DNA from: Pseudoalteromonas luteoviolacea S2607
GTDB taxonomy: Bacteria > Pseudomonadota > Gammaproteobacteria > Enterobacterales > Alteromonadaceae
DNA length: 64,000 bases
NCBI RefSeq assembly: GCF_001625575.1
Contig: NZ_AUXV01000002.1
Span: forward strand, 62,001 to 126,000
Reading direction: 5' to 3'
The notes beneath the pieces are model-generated. The model worked only from the letters and a program-made list of their open reading frames with translations. It was not told the DNA's origin and made no database searches. The first letter of the stretch is position 1; each line of letters begins with the position of its first letter. The position numbers and the translations under genes are program-made. Below, piece by piece: positions 23,897 to 33,060 of this stretch.

Positions 23897-24012
23897 AAAG
23901 TAAATTCTGCGGTGCACTTTTTGAGCTCAGCAAGCGGGCTTTAAGTTCAATGCTTTCAATGATTTTTATCAAAGGTTTGATTAGGAGGGGCAACGGTTCA
24001 TTTTGGAAGTAA
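23893..24012 (+). CDS. 39-residue cationic hydrophobic peptide, possible toxin-like small protein
   Basis: A frame of 39 codons starting at an ATG that overlaps the stop of the micro-ORF before it. The peptide has eight basic residues and one acidic one, and a hydrophobic stretch at residues 16-30 (ALSSMLSMIFIKGLI), ending NGSFWK. Small cationic hydrophobic peptides of this kind, placed under SOS-type repressors, are often membrane-active toxins (compare the TisB type). There is no strong Shine-Dalgarno sequence of its own. The call rests on position and composition only. Confidence 0.4.
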   Translation: MKSKFCGALFELSKRALSSMLSMIFIKGLIRRGNGSFWK

Positions 24013-24195
24013 TGGGATCACATTATGTGTTATTGATAGTTTATTACCGAATATTTTGATTGCGTCATAACCTAGTGAATTGTATAGAATCTTATTAATA
24101 TCGCTCGTATTTTCTGTGACTAAACATGACTTTTGCAGTTGCCTAAGTTGTTTGTTAGCGTTTTTCAAATCGCTAAACGGTATCGCTTCTAACAC
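23998..24195 (-). CDS. Possible 65-residue ORF of unknown function
   Basis: A minus-strand frame with a GTG start and no clear Shine-Dalgarno sequence, in the gap between the switch module and the two-repeat protein. The residues look protein-like (Leu, Asn, Lys-rich, including LGYDAIKIFGNKLS), but I recognise nothing. It ends convergently with the 39-residue frame, overlapping it by 15 bases. It could be a gene remnant or chance. Confidence 0.25.
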   Translation of the reverse strand: MLEAIPFSDLKNANKQLRQLQKSCLVTENTSDINKILYNSLGYDAIKIFGNKLSITHNVIPLLPK

Positions 24196-24216
24196 TTACT
24201 GCGAAAGGAAATTGTT

Positions 24217-24996
24217 ATGAACTATTCAAGAGTGTCTTTATTAGCTACTTTGTTTTCAAGTTTTAGTTTACTTGCTGTAGAACAGAGCATTGTCGATGTG
24301 GATGGATTTGAGCGCGTAACTAATTATGCATATGGTCCTGTTCAGTCTGCGATCATTGTCAGTGAACGAGCACATAAATTATCTTTGCATGTAAATCTAC
24401 GAGATGCTCAAAGCGATTGTGGATTTGCCAACGTATACTCGATTAAAACTTACTCTCACTTAAGTACCTTAAATATTACTAAAGATGTAGACGATGCAAA
24501 TAGTCTTATTTTAGAAACAGAGCTCAATGATGAGTCTGCGTTGTTAGATTCTAAGACAGTGCATATCAATTGTACCGACGCACAAGGAAGCAATTACACC
24601 GTACAGGTCAACATACCGGGTGCTCCTGTCGTTGACTGGCAAATATCTTTAGAGCCTGCGGGAGAATTTGTCTACCAACCCTATTCTTTTGGCTATCACT
24701 CAGCATATAAAATAAAAAGCCTGCTTAGAGTCAACAATCAAAACACGCAATCCTATTGTACGACGCTAGCTAATCGAGGTGTGTCGCTAGGGTTGTTTAA
24801 CGGTGAAGATAAGAAAGGACCCTTTCACTCAGATGTTTTTGTGAAAAATGAGGTAGTAGTAAATGATGCTCAACCGGTGCTTTATCAAATCATCGAGTGT
24901 GAGAATGCTGCAGGTAAAACGATGGCTGTTAAAGTGTTTAATTTGACGAATCCTAACCTTATTCATACTTGGGAAGATCAGCTCATAATTAAATAA
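24217..24996 (+). CDS. Secreted protein with two related domains
   Basis: A 259-residue protein with a short signal peptide (to about residue 19) and a good Shine-Dalgarno sequence (AAAGGAAA). The mature part has two related halves: in the first, SDCGFANVYS and INCTDAQGSNYTVQV; in the second, QSYCTTLANRG and IECENAAGKTMAVKV. Each half has two cysteines at similar places, which suggests two Ig-like beta domains, each with one disulfide. No family is recognised. It lies downstream of the switch module but has its own start and a strong terminator. Confidence 0.6.
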   Translation: MNYSRVSLLATLFSSFSLLAVEQSIVDVDGFERVTNYAYGPVQSAIIVSERAHKLSLHVNLRDAQSDCGFANVYSIKTYSHLSTLNITKDVDDANSLILETELNDESALLDSKTVHINCTDAQGSNYTVQVNIPGAPVVDWQISLEPAGEFVYQPYSFGYHSAYKIKSLLRVNNQNTQSYCTTLANRGVSLGLFNGEDKKGPFHSDVFVKNEVVVNDAQPVLYQIIECENAAGKTMAVKVFNLTNPNLIHTWEDQLIIK

Positions 24997-25011
24997 CAAG
25001 CCGAAAAAGTA

Positions 25012-25037
25012 AAAAGCAAGCCGGTTGGCTTGCTTTT
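25012..25037. terminator. Bidirectional intrinsic terminator
   Basis: A perfect 11-base inverted repeat (AAAAGCAAGCC and GGCTTGCTTTT) around GGTT lies between the two-repeat protein gene and the convergent lipA gene. It gives a T-run on each strand and serves both genes. Confidence 0.85.
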
Positions 25038-25063
25038 GAATTCTTGATTTGAGTAAAAGAAGT

Positions 25064-26029
25064 TTACTTCACTTCTTTACCTGCTGCCTGTTGATCAGCG
25101 TGATAGCTTGAGCGAACGAATGGTCCACAAGCTGCGTGTGAGAAGCCAATTTCGTCGGCATACTCTTTTAACGCATCAAATTCTGCTGGTGGCACGTAGC
25201 GTTTCACTGGCAGGTGGTGCTTAGAAGGTGCAAGGTATTGACCTACTGTAAGCATGTCAACGTTGTGTTCTCGCAAGTCTCTTAGTACCTCTTCAATCTC
25301 AGGGATTTCCTCACCTAAGCCTACCATCAACCCTGATTTAGTTTTCACTTCAGGGTGCGCTTCTTTGAAACGGCGTAGTAACTCAAGAGACCATTTGTAA
25401 TCAGCACCAGGACGCGCTAGTTTGTATAGTCTTGGTGCTGTCTCTAAGTTGTGGTTAAAGACATCTGGCGGCGTCTCTGTCAGGATCTCAAGCGCGCGTT
25501 CCATACGACCACGGAAGTCAGGTACTAAGATCTCAATAGTGATTCCAGGGTTATGCTTGCGGATCTCTCTGATGCAGTCTGCGAAATGTTGTGCACCGCC
25601 ATCACGCAGATCATCTCGGTCTACAGATGTGATTACAACATACTTTAGCTTCATGTCTTTAATAGTAAGGGCTAGCTTTTCTGGCTCTGCTGCATCTGGC
25701 TTTAATGGTCGACCGTGTGCGACATCGCAGAAAGGGCAACGACGAGTACATATTGCACCCAAAATCATGAATGTGGCTGTACCATGATTGAAGCATTCCG
25801 ATAAGTTTGGACAAGATGCTTCTTCACATACTGAATGGAGGCCATGTTTTCTCATGGCACTTTTTATCCCTTCGATTCGCTCGCTTGATTTAGGCAAACG
25901 TATTTTAAGCCACTCAGGCTTACGCAGCATTTGCTCGCGCTCAGTTGGTAGGACTTTTACCGGGATTAATGCCATTTTTTCGGCATCACGTAGCTTTACA
26001 CCCGGTTCCATTTTGACTGGCTTACTCAT
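25064..26029 (-). CDS. lipA: Lipoyl synthase
   Basis: A 321-residue radical-SAM enzyme that inserts two sulfur atoms into protein-bound octanoyl groups to make lipoate. Both iron-sulfur motifs are visible: the auxiliary-cluster cysteines in [12 protein letters not shown] and the radical-SAM cysteines in CTRRCPFC. The C-terminal RSSY supplies the conserved serine ligand. It overlaps the lipB stop codon as ATGA and is the last gene of the leuS-to-lipA block on the minus strand. Confidence 0.98.
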   Translation of the reverse strand: MSKPVKMEPGVKLRDAEKMALIPVKVLPTEREQMLRKPEWLKIRLPKSSERIEGIKSAMRKHGLHSVCEEASCPNLSECFNHGTATFMILGAICTRRCPFCDVAHGRPLKPDAAEPEKLALTIKDMKLKYVVITSVDRDDLRDGGAQHFADCIREIRKHNPGITIEILVPDFRGRMERALEILTETPPDVFNHNLETAPRLYKLARPGADYKWSLELLRRFKEAHPEVKTKSGLMVGLGEEIPEIEEVLRDLREHNVDMLTVGQYLAPSKHHLPVKRYVPPAEFDALKEYADEIGFSHAACGPFVRSSYHADQQAAGKEVK

Positions 26030-26679
26030 TCGTTCTCAAACCCTTCAGTGTGAACAACATGCTTAGCGTTTATTCGCTTTAGCATATGTTTTATTAGCCC
26101 TTGACCTGCTTGTTCAAGCGAGGCAGGACCATTAATTTCGCTCGTTTGGACCATTTGCATACCTGCGTAACCACATGGATTGATACGCAAGAACGGGCTT
26201 AAGTCCATATTAACGTTAAGTGCTAACCCATGAAATGAGCAGCCTCTTCTTACTCTTAGACCCAGTGAAGCAACTTTGCAATTATCGACATAAACTCCAG
26301 GCGCATCTGACTTTGCATAGGCATTGATATCATATTCTTGCAAGGCGTCGATAATGGTTTCTTCAAGCCAAGTAACCAGCTCGCGAACACCTATTTTCAA
26401 CCGACGCAGATTGAACAAAACGTACATCATTTGTTGGCCAGGACCATGGTAGGTTACTTGACCGCCACGGTCGACTTTGACAACAGGGATATCTCCCGGT
26501 GCAAGCAGATGTTCAGACTTGCCAGCTTGACCTTGTGTAAAGACAGGCTCGTGTTCTACTAGCCAGATTTCATCGGCGTCAGACTCATCACGTTGGTCAG
26601 TGAAAGTCTGCATTTTTTGCCAGATTGGTTCATAGCTTTGCCGCCCAAGTTGGCGAATGATGACGCTTTGGTTGCTCAT
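26026..26679 (-). CDS. lipB: Octanoyl-[acyl carrier protein] transferase
   Basis: A 217-residue enzyme that moves octanoate from acyl carrier protein to lipoyl domains. Visible motifs are the [12 protein letters not shown] substrate loop, [20 protein letters not shown] with the conserved Lys region replaced as usual in this family, and [10 protein letters not shown] with the catalytic Cys. Its 4-base overlap with lipA shows translational coupling. Upstream is the ybeD gene. Confidence 0.98.
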   Translation of the reverse strand: MSNQSVIIRQLGRQSYEPIWQKMQTFTDQRDESDADEIWLVEHEPVFTQGQAGKSEHLLAPGDIPVVKVDRGGQVTYHGPGQQMMYVLFNLRRLKIGVRELVTWLEETIIDALQEYDINAYAKSDAPGVYVDNCKVASLGLRVRRGCSFHGLALNVNMDLSPFLRINPCGYAGMQMVQTSEINGPASLEQAGQGLIKHMLKRINAKHVVHTEGFENE

Positions 26680-26695
26680 GGACTTCCTTTACTTA

Positions 26696-26974
26696 CTACA
26701 GTACGTAACGGACAGCTTCAATGCTGCCAAGCTCTGTGTAAATTTGCTCAATGTGCTCTTTTGATGTCACTGTCGCAACTAGTGTTACTGACTCATAAGT
26801 GCCTTTACTGCTTGGCTTTACTTTAGGCGCGTAATCACCCGGTGCAATAGTTTGCAGTTTAGCAAGAATTTGATCCGTAAGATTGACATTGGCTAAGCCC
26901 ATTATTTTGAAAGTAAATGGACATGGAAATTCTAAGTACTCATCAAACTTAGTGTTTTTTACAGGTTTTACCAC
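26696..26974 (-). CDS. ybeD: DUF493 protein YbeD
   Basis: About 92 residues, as in E. coli YbeD: the pattern [32 protein letters not shown] and [14 protein letters not shown] matches almost throughout. The fold is ferredoxin-like (ACT-like), and the role is uncertain; the conserved position next to lipB hints at a link to lipoylation, as an inference. The GTG at 26974 has AGGAAA 5 to 8 bases upstream and gives the family length; a longer frame with 10 more residues is unlikely. Confidence 0.93.
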   Translation of the reverse strand: MVKPVKNTKFDEYLEFPCPFTFKIMGLANVNLTDQILAKLQTIAPGDYAPKVKPSSKGTYESVTLVATVTSKEHIEQIYTELGSIEAVRYVL

Positions 26975-27080
26975 GACGGTTTCCTCACTACAGATACTAA
27001 GCAATGATTATGTAATGTGAATCGTTTTCACTTAGGCATCATCACCTCAATAATGGCGGGCATTCTATCATTTTTGCAGC

Positions 27081-27107
27081 AAAAAAAAACGCCTCAAAGA
27101 GAGGCGT
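27081..27107 (-). terminator. Intrinsic terminator downstream of dacA
   Basis: A 7-bp stem (ACGCCTC and GAGGCGT) with loop AAAGA. On the minus strand it is followed by nine T residues. It lies between dacA and ybeD, so it may divide the block into two transcripts. Confidence 0.85.
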
Positions 27108-27137
27108 CATGTGTTTATATACTTACTTAACTCAGGG

Positions 27138-28304
27138 TTATTGCATGATCTGTAAACGTAAGTAGTCGTATATGCGGCTAAAGAAACTACCTTCTTCAAT
27201 TTCTTCCAGCGTTACTAACGGGTACTCTGCAATGTCTTCACCTTCAAGTTGTAGGAACAAAGTGCCGACTTTAGTGCCTTTTGCTAAAGGCGCAGTCAGA
27301 GTTTGATCTAGCTCGAAAGTTGCTTGCAGATTTTTACGCTGGCCACGAGGGATAGTAATTGGTGTATCTTGCGTGATCCCAAGAGATACTGTTTTTTTGT
27401 TACCCATCCAGATTTGTTGATCAGCAAAACTATCGCCAGCTTTGTAAGGAGTAATCGTTTCGAAGAATCTAAAGCCATAGTTAAGAAGCTTTTTACTTTC
27501 TACCTTTCTTGCGCGTTCGCTCGCAGTTCCCATCACGACTGCAATCAATCGCATGTCGCCTTTGGTTGCTGAGGTCACAAGACTATAACCAGCCTCTGCT
27601 GTATGGCCGGTTTTAATACCATCAACATCTAGGCTTGCATCCCAAAGGAGTGAGTTACGGTTATATTGTTTGATCCCATTAAATGTGAAAGACTTTTGTT
27701 TATATAGCGCATACTCATCTGGAACATCTTTGATAAGTGCAGCGCCAAGTGTGGCCATATCACGCGGTGTTGTGAATTGCTGTGGCGCATCTAAGCCATG
27801 ACTGTTAATGAAGAAGCTATTGGTCATGCCCAGTTTTTCAGCGTGTGCATTCATGAGATCGGCAAAAGCGCTTTCACTTCCAGCGATATGTTCTGCCATT
27901 GCTACACAGGCATCATTACCTGACTGAATGATGATCCCATGATTCAGATCATCAACACTTACTTTTTTGCCAACCTCTATAAACATTACCGAAGAGCCTG
28001 GGAAGTTCTTAGCCCACGCATTTTCACTGATTGTAACCATGTCTGTTGGTGCAATATTTCCGGCAGAAATTTCTGTACCAATAACATAACTGGTCATCAT
28101 CTTCGTTAAGCTAGCTGGAAGTAACTTAGTATCTGCTTCGCCTTCTGCAATGACTTTGCCTGTTGTGAAGTCAACAAGGAAATAGCCTTTTGCATTAATT
28201 TGAGGTGGAGAGGGGATGATCTGTGCACTTGCTGAAAACAGTGACAAAGAACACACAACACCAAGGATTTTTTTAACAACTTTTGGTTTAAATACTGTCA
28301 TCAT
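27138..28304 (-). CDS. dacA: D-alanyl-D-alanine carboxypeptidase (PBP5/6 type)
   Basis: A 388-residue periplasmic DD-carboxypeptidase that trims the last D-Ala of peptidoglycan pentapeptides. It has a signal peptide (to about residue 28), the catalytic SxxK in LLPASLTKMM, SGN in IIQSGNDAC and KTG in GIKTGHTAEAGYS. The C-terminus ends with an amphipathic helix (FFSRIYDYLRLQIMQ), which anchors such enzymes to the membrane. A terminator follows the gene. Confidence 0.97.
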   Translation of the reverse strand: MMTVFKPKVVKKILGVVCSLSLFSASAQIIPSPPQINAKGYFLVDFTTGKVIAEGEADTKLLPASLTKMMTSYVIGTEISAGNIAPTDMVTISENAWAKNFPGSSVMFIEVGKKVSVDDLNHGIIIQSGNDACVAMAEHIAGSESAFADLMNAHAEKLGMTNSFFINSHGLDAPQQFTTPRDMATLGAALIKDVPDEYALYKQKSFTFNGIKQYNRNSLLWDASLDVDGIKTGHTAEAGYSLVTSATKGDMRLIAVVMGTASERARKVESKKLLNYGFRFFETITPYKAGDSFADQQIWMGNKKTVSLGITQDTPITIPRGQRKNLQATFELDQTLTAPLAKGTKVGTLFLQLEGEDIAEYPLVTLEEIEEGSFFSRIYDYLRLQIMQ

Positions 28305-28444
28305 GCTCGCTTTTTTAATTTGTTCTGGCCTGTGCTTGTCGATAGACGGGCCAGTTGATTTCCTTCTTGTCCAGCGTGTGCATTCTTCTAATTTGCAGAC
28401 ACTGTGTTATTGAACAAGAACCATTTAATTGGATTTAGGTTATT

Positions 28445-29203
28445 CTAAAGTTCCTGCTCCGTGTAAAGCAAGAAAGCTTTATTAAATTCGCCTTCTTGTA
28501 AGGTTTTTAGCACTTTTTGCGCCTGTCGGTCATCTAAAATCGGTCCAAGTCGCAATTTGTAAAGATTATCTTCAAATGCGATAGGTGCGCCGAGGTTAAA
28601 TCGACCAGCCAATTTAGTTGCAAGTGCTTGCACGTTCATTTCATTGCTTGCTGCTGCAACTTGCACATAGGTTAGTCTAGGCGTTTTACGATCAATGGTA
28701 ATCGCCTCTATCTTAACCTGTGCTGTACCTTGTAAGTGATAGCCTAGTTTGTAGGCTGCCGCATAAGATAAATCTATGATTCTATCATCATGAAACGGCC
28801 CGCGATCATTCACTCTCACTATGGCTGATTTATTGTTTGCTAAATTGGTCACTTTGACAAAACTGGGTAGCGGTAACGTCTTGTGTGCCGCAGTCATATC
28901 AAACATGTTAAAAGTTTCGCCATTGGAAGTGTAGTAACCATGAAACTTTCTGCCATACCAAGAGGCCGTACCTTCTTGCACAAACCCTTTTTCATCTGAG
29001 ATAGGAGAGTAGTGTTTTCCTAGCACCTCATACGGGCGCCCAGCACTTACACTTTTGACTTCATTGGTGACTTTCGCATCTTGCATTTCTAATTGTGTCG
29101 GCGCGCGTAAAGGTGCTTTATCTTGACGTGTGTGGTAACGATTGCTGCACGCAGCTTGTGAGAGCAATACGACAAGTATCAATAGGAGCTGGATAGGTTT
29201 CAT
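28445..29203 (-). CDS. rlpA: Septal ring lytic transglycosylase RlpA
   Basis: A 252-residue outer-membrane lipoprotein. The lipobox is SQAACS (Cys at about residue 19). The double-psi beta-barrel domain includes GTASWYGRKFHGYYTSNGE (shown shortened: ASWYGRKFHG), MTAAHKTLPLPSFVKVTNL and VNDRGPFHDDRIIDLS with the catalytic Asp. A C-terminal SPOR domain (about 175-252) binds denuded glycan strands at the septum. It overlaps the rodA stop codon by one base. Confidence 0.95.
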   Translation of the reverse strand: MKPIQLLLILVVLLSQAACSNRYHTRQDKAPLRAPTQLEMQDAKVTNEVKSVSAGRPYEVLGKHYSPISDEKGFVQEGTASWYGRKFHGYYTSNGETFNMFDMTAAHKTLPLPSFVKVTNLANNKSAIVRVNDRGPFHDDRIIDLSYAAAYKLGYHLQGTAQVKIEAITIDRKTPRLTYVQVAAASNEMNVQALATKLAGRFNLGAPIAFEDNLYKLRLGPILDDRQAQKVLKTLQEGEFNKAFLLYTEQEL

Positions 29204-30309
29204 TATTTTAATAACATTCTTTTATCTGTAGCTATGGCCATGATTATACCGAAACCGGCCATGAGGGTTACCATTGAGGTGCCGCCATAGCTGACTAATG
29301 GTAGGGGAACACCCACGACAGGTAACAATCCTGATACCATACCAATATTAACAAAAATATAGACGAAAAAAGTAAGGGTAAGCGCGCCGGCAAGTAGTTT
29401 ACTGAATGCTTCTTGTGCATTAACAGCAATATAAAGCCCACGACCAATAATAAATAGGTAAACACTGAGCAGCATTACAACACCGAGTAGACCAAACTCT
29501 TCACTCAAAACAGAAAATATAAAGTCTGTATGGCGCTCAGGTAGAAATTCAAGCTGGGATTGAGTGCCTTGAAGCCAGCCCTTACCTTCTATGCCACCAG
29601 AGCCAATCGCGATTTTAGATTGAATAATATGGTAGCCCGCACCCAATGGATCGCTCTCAGGATCTAACAGTGTGAGTACGCGCTGTTTTTGGTATTCATG
29701 CATCACAAAGTGCCACATCGCAAATGCACCAGGAATGGCCAGCAAAATGCCAGAACCAATCAATTTCCAGCTGAGCCCAGAGAGAAACAACACGAATACA
29801 CCGGAACTTGCAATGAGTAATGAGGTGCCAAGATCAGGCTGTTTTTGAATTAATACTGTTGGGACGATAACAATCGCAAATCCGATTATAAGATGCAAAA
29901 TTTTAGGCGGTAATTGTTGGCGACCTATATACCATGCAACCATCATGGGGACGGCAATTTTCATGATCTCAGAAGGTTGAAAGCGTGTAATTCCAATGTC
30001 TAACCAGCGCTTAGCACCGTTAATCGTTACACCAAAGAAAAACACACCAATCAGCGTAATTAACCCAACAAAATAAAGGGGGATCACTAATCTTTTTAGA
30101 GTATTAGGAGAAACCTGAGCCATCACAACGAGCGCGATAATCGCGCCGAGCATTCTTGTTGCATGACGAGTCATCATGTCCATGTTTTGCCCACTGGCGC
30201 TGTACACCACTGCCAAGCTACCTACCATCATAAGCAGTAAGGCAGTGAGTAAGGGTAGATCAATATGAATACGTTGCCAGAAGGAGCGCTTATTTCTTAG
30301 TTGATTCAT
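29203..30309 (-). CDS. rodA: Peptidoglycan glycosyltransferase RodA
   Basis: A 368-residue SEDS-family membrane protein with about ten hydrophobic segments. It polymerises glycan strands for cell elongation together with PBP2. Family motifs include KRWLDIGITRFQPSE, KQPDLGTSLL, GKGWLQGTQSQLEFLPERHTDF (in part, SQLEFLPERHTDFIFS) and VGVPLPLVSYGGTSM. It overlaps the mrdA stop by 4 bases, so the pair is translationally coupled. Confidence 0.98.
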   Translation of the reverse strand: MNQLRNKRSFWQRIHIDLPLLTALLLMMVGSLAVVYSASGQNMDMMTRHATRMLGAIIALVVMAQVSPNTLKRLVIPLYFVGLITLIGVFFFGVTINGAKRWLDIGITRFQPSEIMKIAVPMMVAWYIGRQQLPPKILHLIIGFAIVIVPTVLIQKQPDLGTSLLIASSGVFVLFLSGLSWKLIGSGILLAIPGAFAMWHFVMHEYQKQRVLTLLDPESDPLGAGYHIIQSKIAIGSGGIEGKGWLQGTQSQLEFLPERHTDFIFSVLSEEFGLLGVVMLLSVYLFIIGRGLYIAVNAQEAFSKLLAGALTLTFFVYIFVNIGMVSGLLPVVGVPLPLVSYGGTSMVTLMAGFGIIMAIATDKRMLLK

Positions 30310-32177
30310 TTACCCTCCGTATCACTTGGGTAAGTTTCAAAGTAGTAATCCATGAGCTTTCGAGCAATGGGCGCGGCAATTGCCGAACCACCACCTTGGT
30401 TTTCAACAATCACAGTGACGACAATCCTTGGATTGTCAAAAGGTGCAAAGCCCACATAGATGCCATTGTCACGATGTTTTTCTTTAAGGTTTTCTGCCAC
30501 ATACTTTTCGCCCTGAGCGATACTTACGACTTGTGCTGTGCCAGTTTTTCCTGCTGGGTCATAGGTTGCGCCTTTGAATGCCTTGTTAGCTGTCCCTGTC
30601 GTTTTTTTCACTGTATTGTGCATCGCATCAAGTGCAATTTGCCAATTGCGAGGCTCTTGTAAGACAACCGGAGGTTTCTCTTCGGTGTACATCTGCTCAA
30701 CATCGTTGTTTTGCTTAGCAACTTGAACTAGGTGAGGGGGGCGATGTATCCCCTTGTTGACTAAAATTGAGACCGCATTCGTAATCTGCATTGGCGTTGC
30801 TGTCCAATACCCTTGGCCAATGCCGACAGATATCGTATCACCTGGCCACCAAGCTTCATTGAAACGTTGGCGTTTCCAGTCTGTCGTTGGCAAGATAGCA
30901 GGGGTCTCTTCATGTATGTCAATGCCAGATAAATCACCAAATCCGAATTGACTCATGAAGTTACTGATTTTAGTGATCCCGAGCTTATAAGCAGTCTCAT
31001 AAAAGTAGGTATCACAGGACTCTTCTATGGCTTTGTACACGTCCACGTGTCCATGACCCCAGCGAAGCCAGTCTCGCCAGCGGTGCGCCACGTTGGGGAT
31101 CTGGAAAAAGCCAGGATCCCAAATCTTTGTTTGCTCGGTCACCACACCTTCTTCCAATGCAAGGATAGCTAAATGCGGCTTTACCGTGGATGCGGGGGCG
31201 TATCGTCCCTGTGTCGCGCGATTTATCAGTGGTCTATCAGGGTTTAATAAAGCCCGATAATCTTTGCTACTTATGCCGTGTACAAATAAGTTAGGGTCAT
31301 AACTGGGGTTTGAATACAATGCTAGGATCCCGCCATCTTTTGGGTCCATTGCGACGATTGCACCGCGCACGCCTTTGAGTACGTCTTGCGCTATTTTTTG
31401 TAGGCCGATATCTAATGTGAGCACCAAGTCTTGCCCGGGCTTTGGGGGCTCAACACTTAATGAACGAATGATCCTTCCGCGGTTATTAACTTCTACACGC
31501 TGTGAGCCAACTTGGCCATGCAAGCGCTCTTCATAAAACTTTTCAATGCCTAATTTGCCAAAATCATGGGTTGCTCTGTAGTTTTGTGCGCGCCCTTGTG
31601 ATTCTAACTCATTGAGTTCTTTTTTATTGAGGCGAGACACGTAACCTAGAGCGTGTGTCAATGCATCGCCATAAGGGTAGTGGCGAGCCAATCTTGCCTC
31701 AACACTGAAACCAGGAAAACGATGTTGGTTGACGGAGAAAATAGCAACTTCATCCTCATTTAGACGTGCTTTTAAAATCTGACTTTTAAAGCGTCTAGAG
31801 CGGCGATTGCTTTTAATGACGGCGGCTTTTTGCACGTCTGTTATAGCAATGATATTACCTAGAAGGTCCAAGGCTGCTTCTAAGTCAGCCACCTGCTCTG
31901 GAATCACCTCTAGATTATACACCGGCCTGTTTTCGGCGAGTAATATCCCATTTCTGTCATAGATGAGCCCTCGGTTAGGCGCAATTGGGATCACTTTAAT
32001 GCGGTTATCATTGGAGCGAGTCTGATAAGTTTCGTGCTGTTCAACTTGAAGATTATAGATATTGTTTAAGAGGATGCCGATGAGAATAACCACAAAAACA
32101 AAGCCAACAAAAGCTCGTCGCGCAAACAGGTTTGCCTCTGCACTATGATCGCGGATCGTTGGCCGTGTTTTGAGCAT
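30306..32177 (-). CDS. mrdA: Penicillin-binding protein 2
   Basis: A 623-residue class B penicillin-binding protein that cross-links peptidoglycan in the elongasome. It has an N-terminal membrane helix (about 25-45), the PBP dimerisation domain, and a transpeptidase domain with the SxxK motif in APASTVKPH, the SxD motif in EESCDTYFYE and the KTG motif in PAGKTGTAQ. It is followed by rodA with a 4-base overlap and preceded by rlmH with 7 bases between. Confidence 0.98.
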   Translation of the reverse strand: MLKTRPTIRDHSAEANLFARRAFVGFVFVVILIGILLNNIYNLQVEQHETYQTRSNDNRIKVIPIAPNRGLIYDRNGILLAENRPVYNLEVIPEQVADLEAALDLLGNIIAITDVQKAAVIKSNRRSRRFKSQILKARLNEDEVAIFSVNQHRFPGFSVEARLARHYPYGDALTHALGYVSRLNKKELNELESQGRAQNYRATHDFGKLGIEKFYEERLHGQVGSQRVEVNNRGRIIRSLSVEPPKPGQDLVLTLDIGLQKIAQDVLKGVRGAIVAMDPKDGGILALYSNPSYDPNLFVHGISSKDYRALLNPDRPLINRATQGRYAPASTVKPHLAILALEEGVVTEQTKIWDPGFFQIPNVAHRWRDWLRWGHGHVDVYKAIEESCDTYFYETAYKLGITKISNFMSQFGFGDLSGIDIHEETPAILPTTDWKRQRFNEAWWPGDTISVGIGQGYWTATPMQITNAVSILVNKGIHRPPHLVQVAKQNNDVEQMYTEEKPPVVLQEPRNWQIALDAMHNTVKKTTGTANKAFKGATYDPAGKTGTAQVVSIAQGEKYVAENLKEKHRDNGIYVGFAPFDNPRIVVTVIVENQGGGSAIAAPIARKLMDYYFETYPSDTEGK

Positions 32178-32184
32178 ATAATTA

Positions 32185-32655
32185 TTATTCTCTGTGATAT
32201 GGGTGGTTGTTATTTAAGCTCCAGCCCCTGTACAGGCTTTCAGCAACTACAATTCTGACAAGTGGATGTGGTAGCGTTAAGTTTGAGAGCGACCATTTCT
32301 GTTCAGATGCTGCAATGCACTCAGGTGCTAGACCCTCGGGTCCGCCGATTAACAAACTGACATCACGCCCATCAAGTTGCCACTTTTCCATGTTGTTCGC
32401 AAGTTGATGCGTATCCCACGGCTTTCCTGTGACTTCCAATGTAACAATACGGTTTCCCTTGGGAATTGCAGCGAGTGTTTTTTCACCTTCTTGCTGTAAA
32501 ATACGTTTAATATCCGCGTTTTTGCCGCGCTTACCCGCTGTAATTTCAATAAGCTCTAGTGGCATGTCTTTTGGAAAACGACGCTGATACTCTTTGAAAC
32601 CTGTTTCCACCCATGCTGGCATCTTGGTGCCCACCGCAATCAACTGGATTTTCAC
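32185..32655 (-). CDS. rlmH: 23S rRNA (pseudouridine1915-N3)-methyltransferase
   Basis: A 156-residue SPOUT methyltransferase that modifies pseudouridine 1915 of 23S rRNA after 70S assembly. Motifs are [19 protein letters not shown] at the start, [21 protein letters not shown] and [19 protein letters not shown] (in part). The GTG at 32655 lies one base after the rsfS stop, with GGGGAT upstream, and gives the exact family length; the much longer open frame is not used. Confidence 0.97.
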   Translation of the reverse strand: MKIQLIAVGTKMPAWVETGFKEYQRRFPKDMPLELIEITAGKRGKNADIKRILQQEGEKTLAAIPKGNRIVTLEVTGKPWDTHQLANNMEKWQLDGRDVSLLIGGPEGLAPECIAASEQKWSLSNLTLPHPLVRIVVAESLYRGWSLNNNHPYHRE

Positions 32656-32656
32656 A

Positions 32657-32974
32657 TTATCCCCAAAGCTTTTCCAAGTCGTAAAAGTCACGCGTCTGGT
32701 CTTGCATGACATGAACAACCACATCACCCAAATCAACCAGCACCCATTCACCCGCATCTTGTCCTTCATGGCCAAGCGGTGTTTCACCTGCATGGCGAGC
32801 TTCTTTTGCAACATGTTCAGCAATTGATTGGACATGGCGCTTTGAATTGCCAGAACAAATAACTAAATAGTCAGTTATTGAAGAGGTTTCACGTACGTCT
32901 AGTTGAACGATATCACGGGCTTTCATATCATCGACTTTATCGATGGCGAAGTCTAAAAGTTGTTTTGAATCCAA
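32657..32974 (-). CDS. rsfS: Ribosome silencing factor RsfS
   Basis: A 105-residue protein that binds ribosomal protein L14 and stops subunit joining in stationary phase. Motifs are [49 protein letters not shown] and [17 protein letters not shown]. The start is a TTG. It lies just before rlmH, the usual pairing. Confidence 0.97.
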   Translation of the reverse strand: MDSKQLLDFAIDKVDDMKARDIVQLDVRETSSITDYLVICSGNSKRHVQSIAEHVAKEARHAGETPLGHEGQDAGEWVLVDLGDVVVHVMQDQTRDFYDLEKLWG

Positions 32975-33060
32975 ATCAGAATCTCTTTGCTACATATACT
33001 TACAAATAAGGGCGTAATTCTAACACGCTTTTCTCTATATTTCCCAAGCCCATTTAAATA

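Noticed and set aside
25422..25787. 121-residue plus-strand frame opposite lipA
   Set aside because: It is a complement-strand shadow of the lipA coding pattern with Arg/Ser-rich composition.
32656..32835. Extended N-terminus of rlmH overlapping rsfS
   Set aside because: The extension would encode 60 residues unrelated to RlmH and overlaps rsfS; the GTG at 32655 gives the exact family length.
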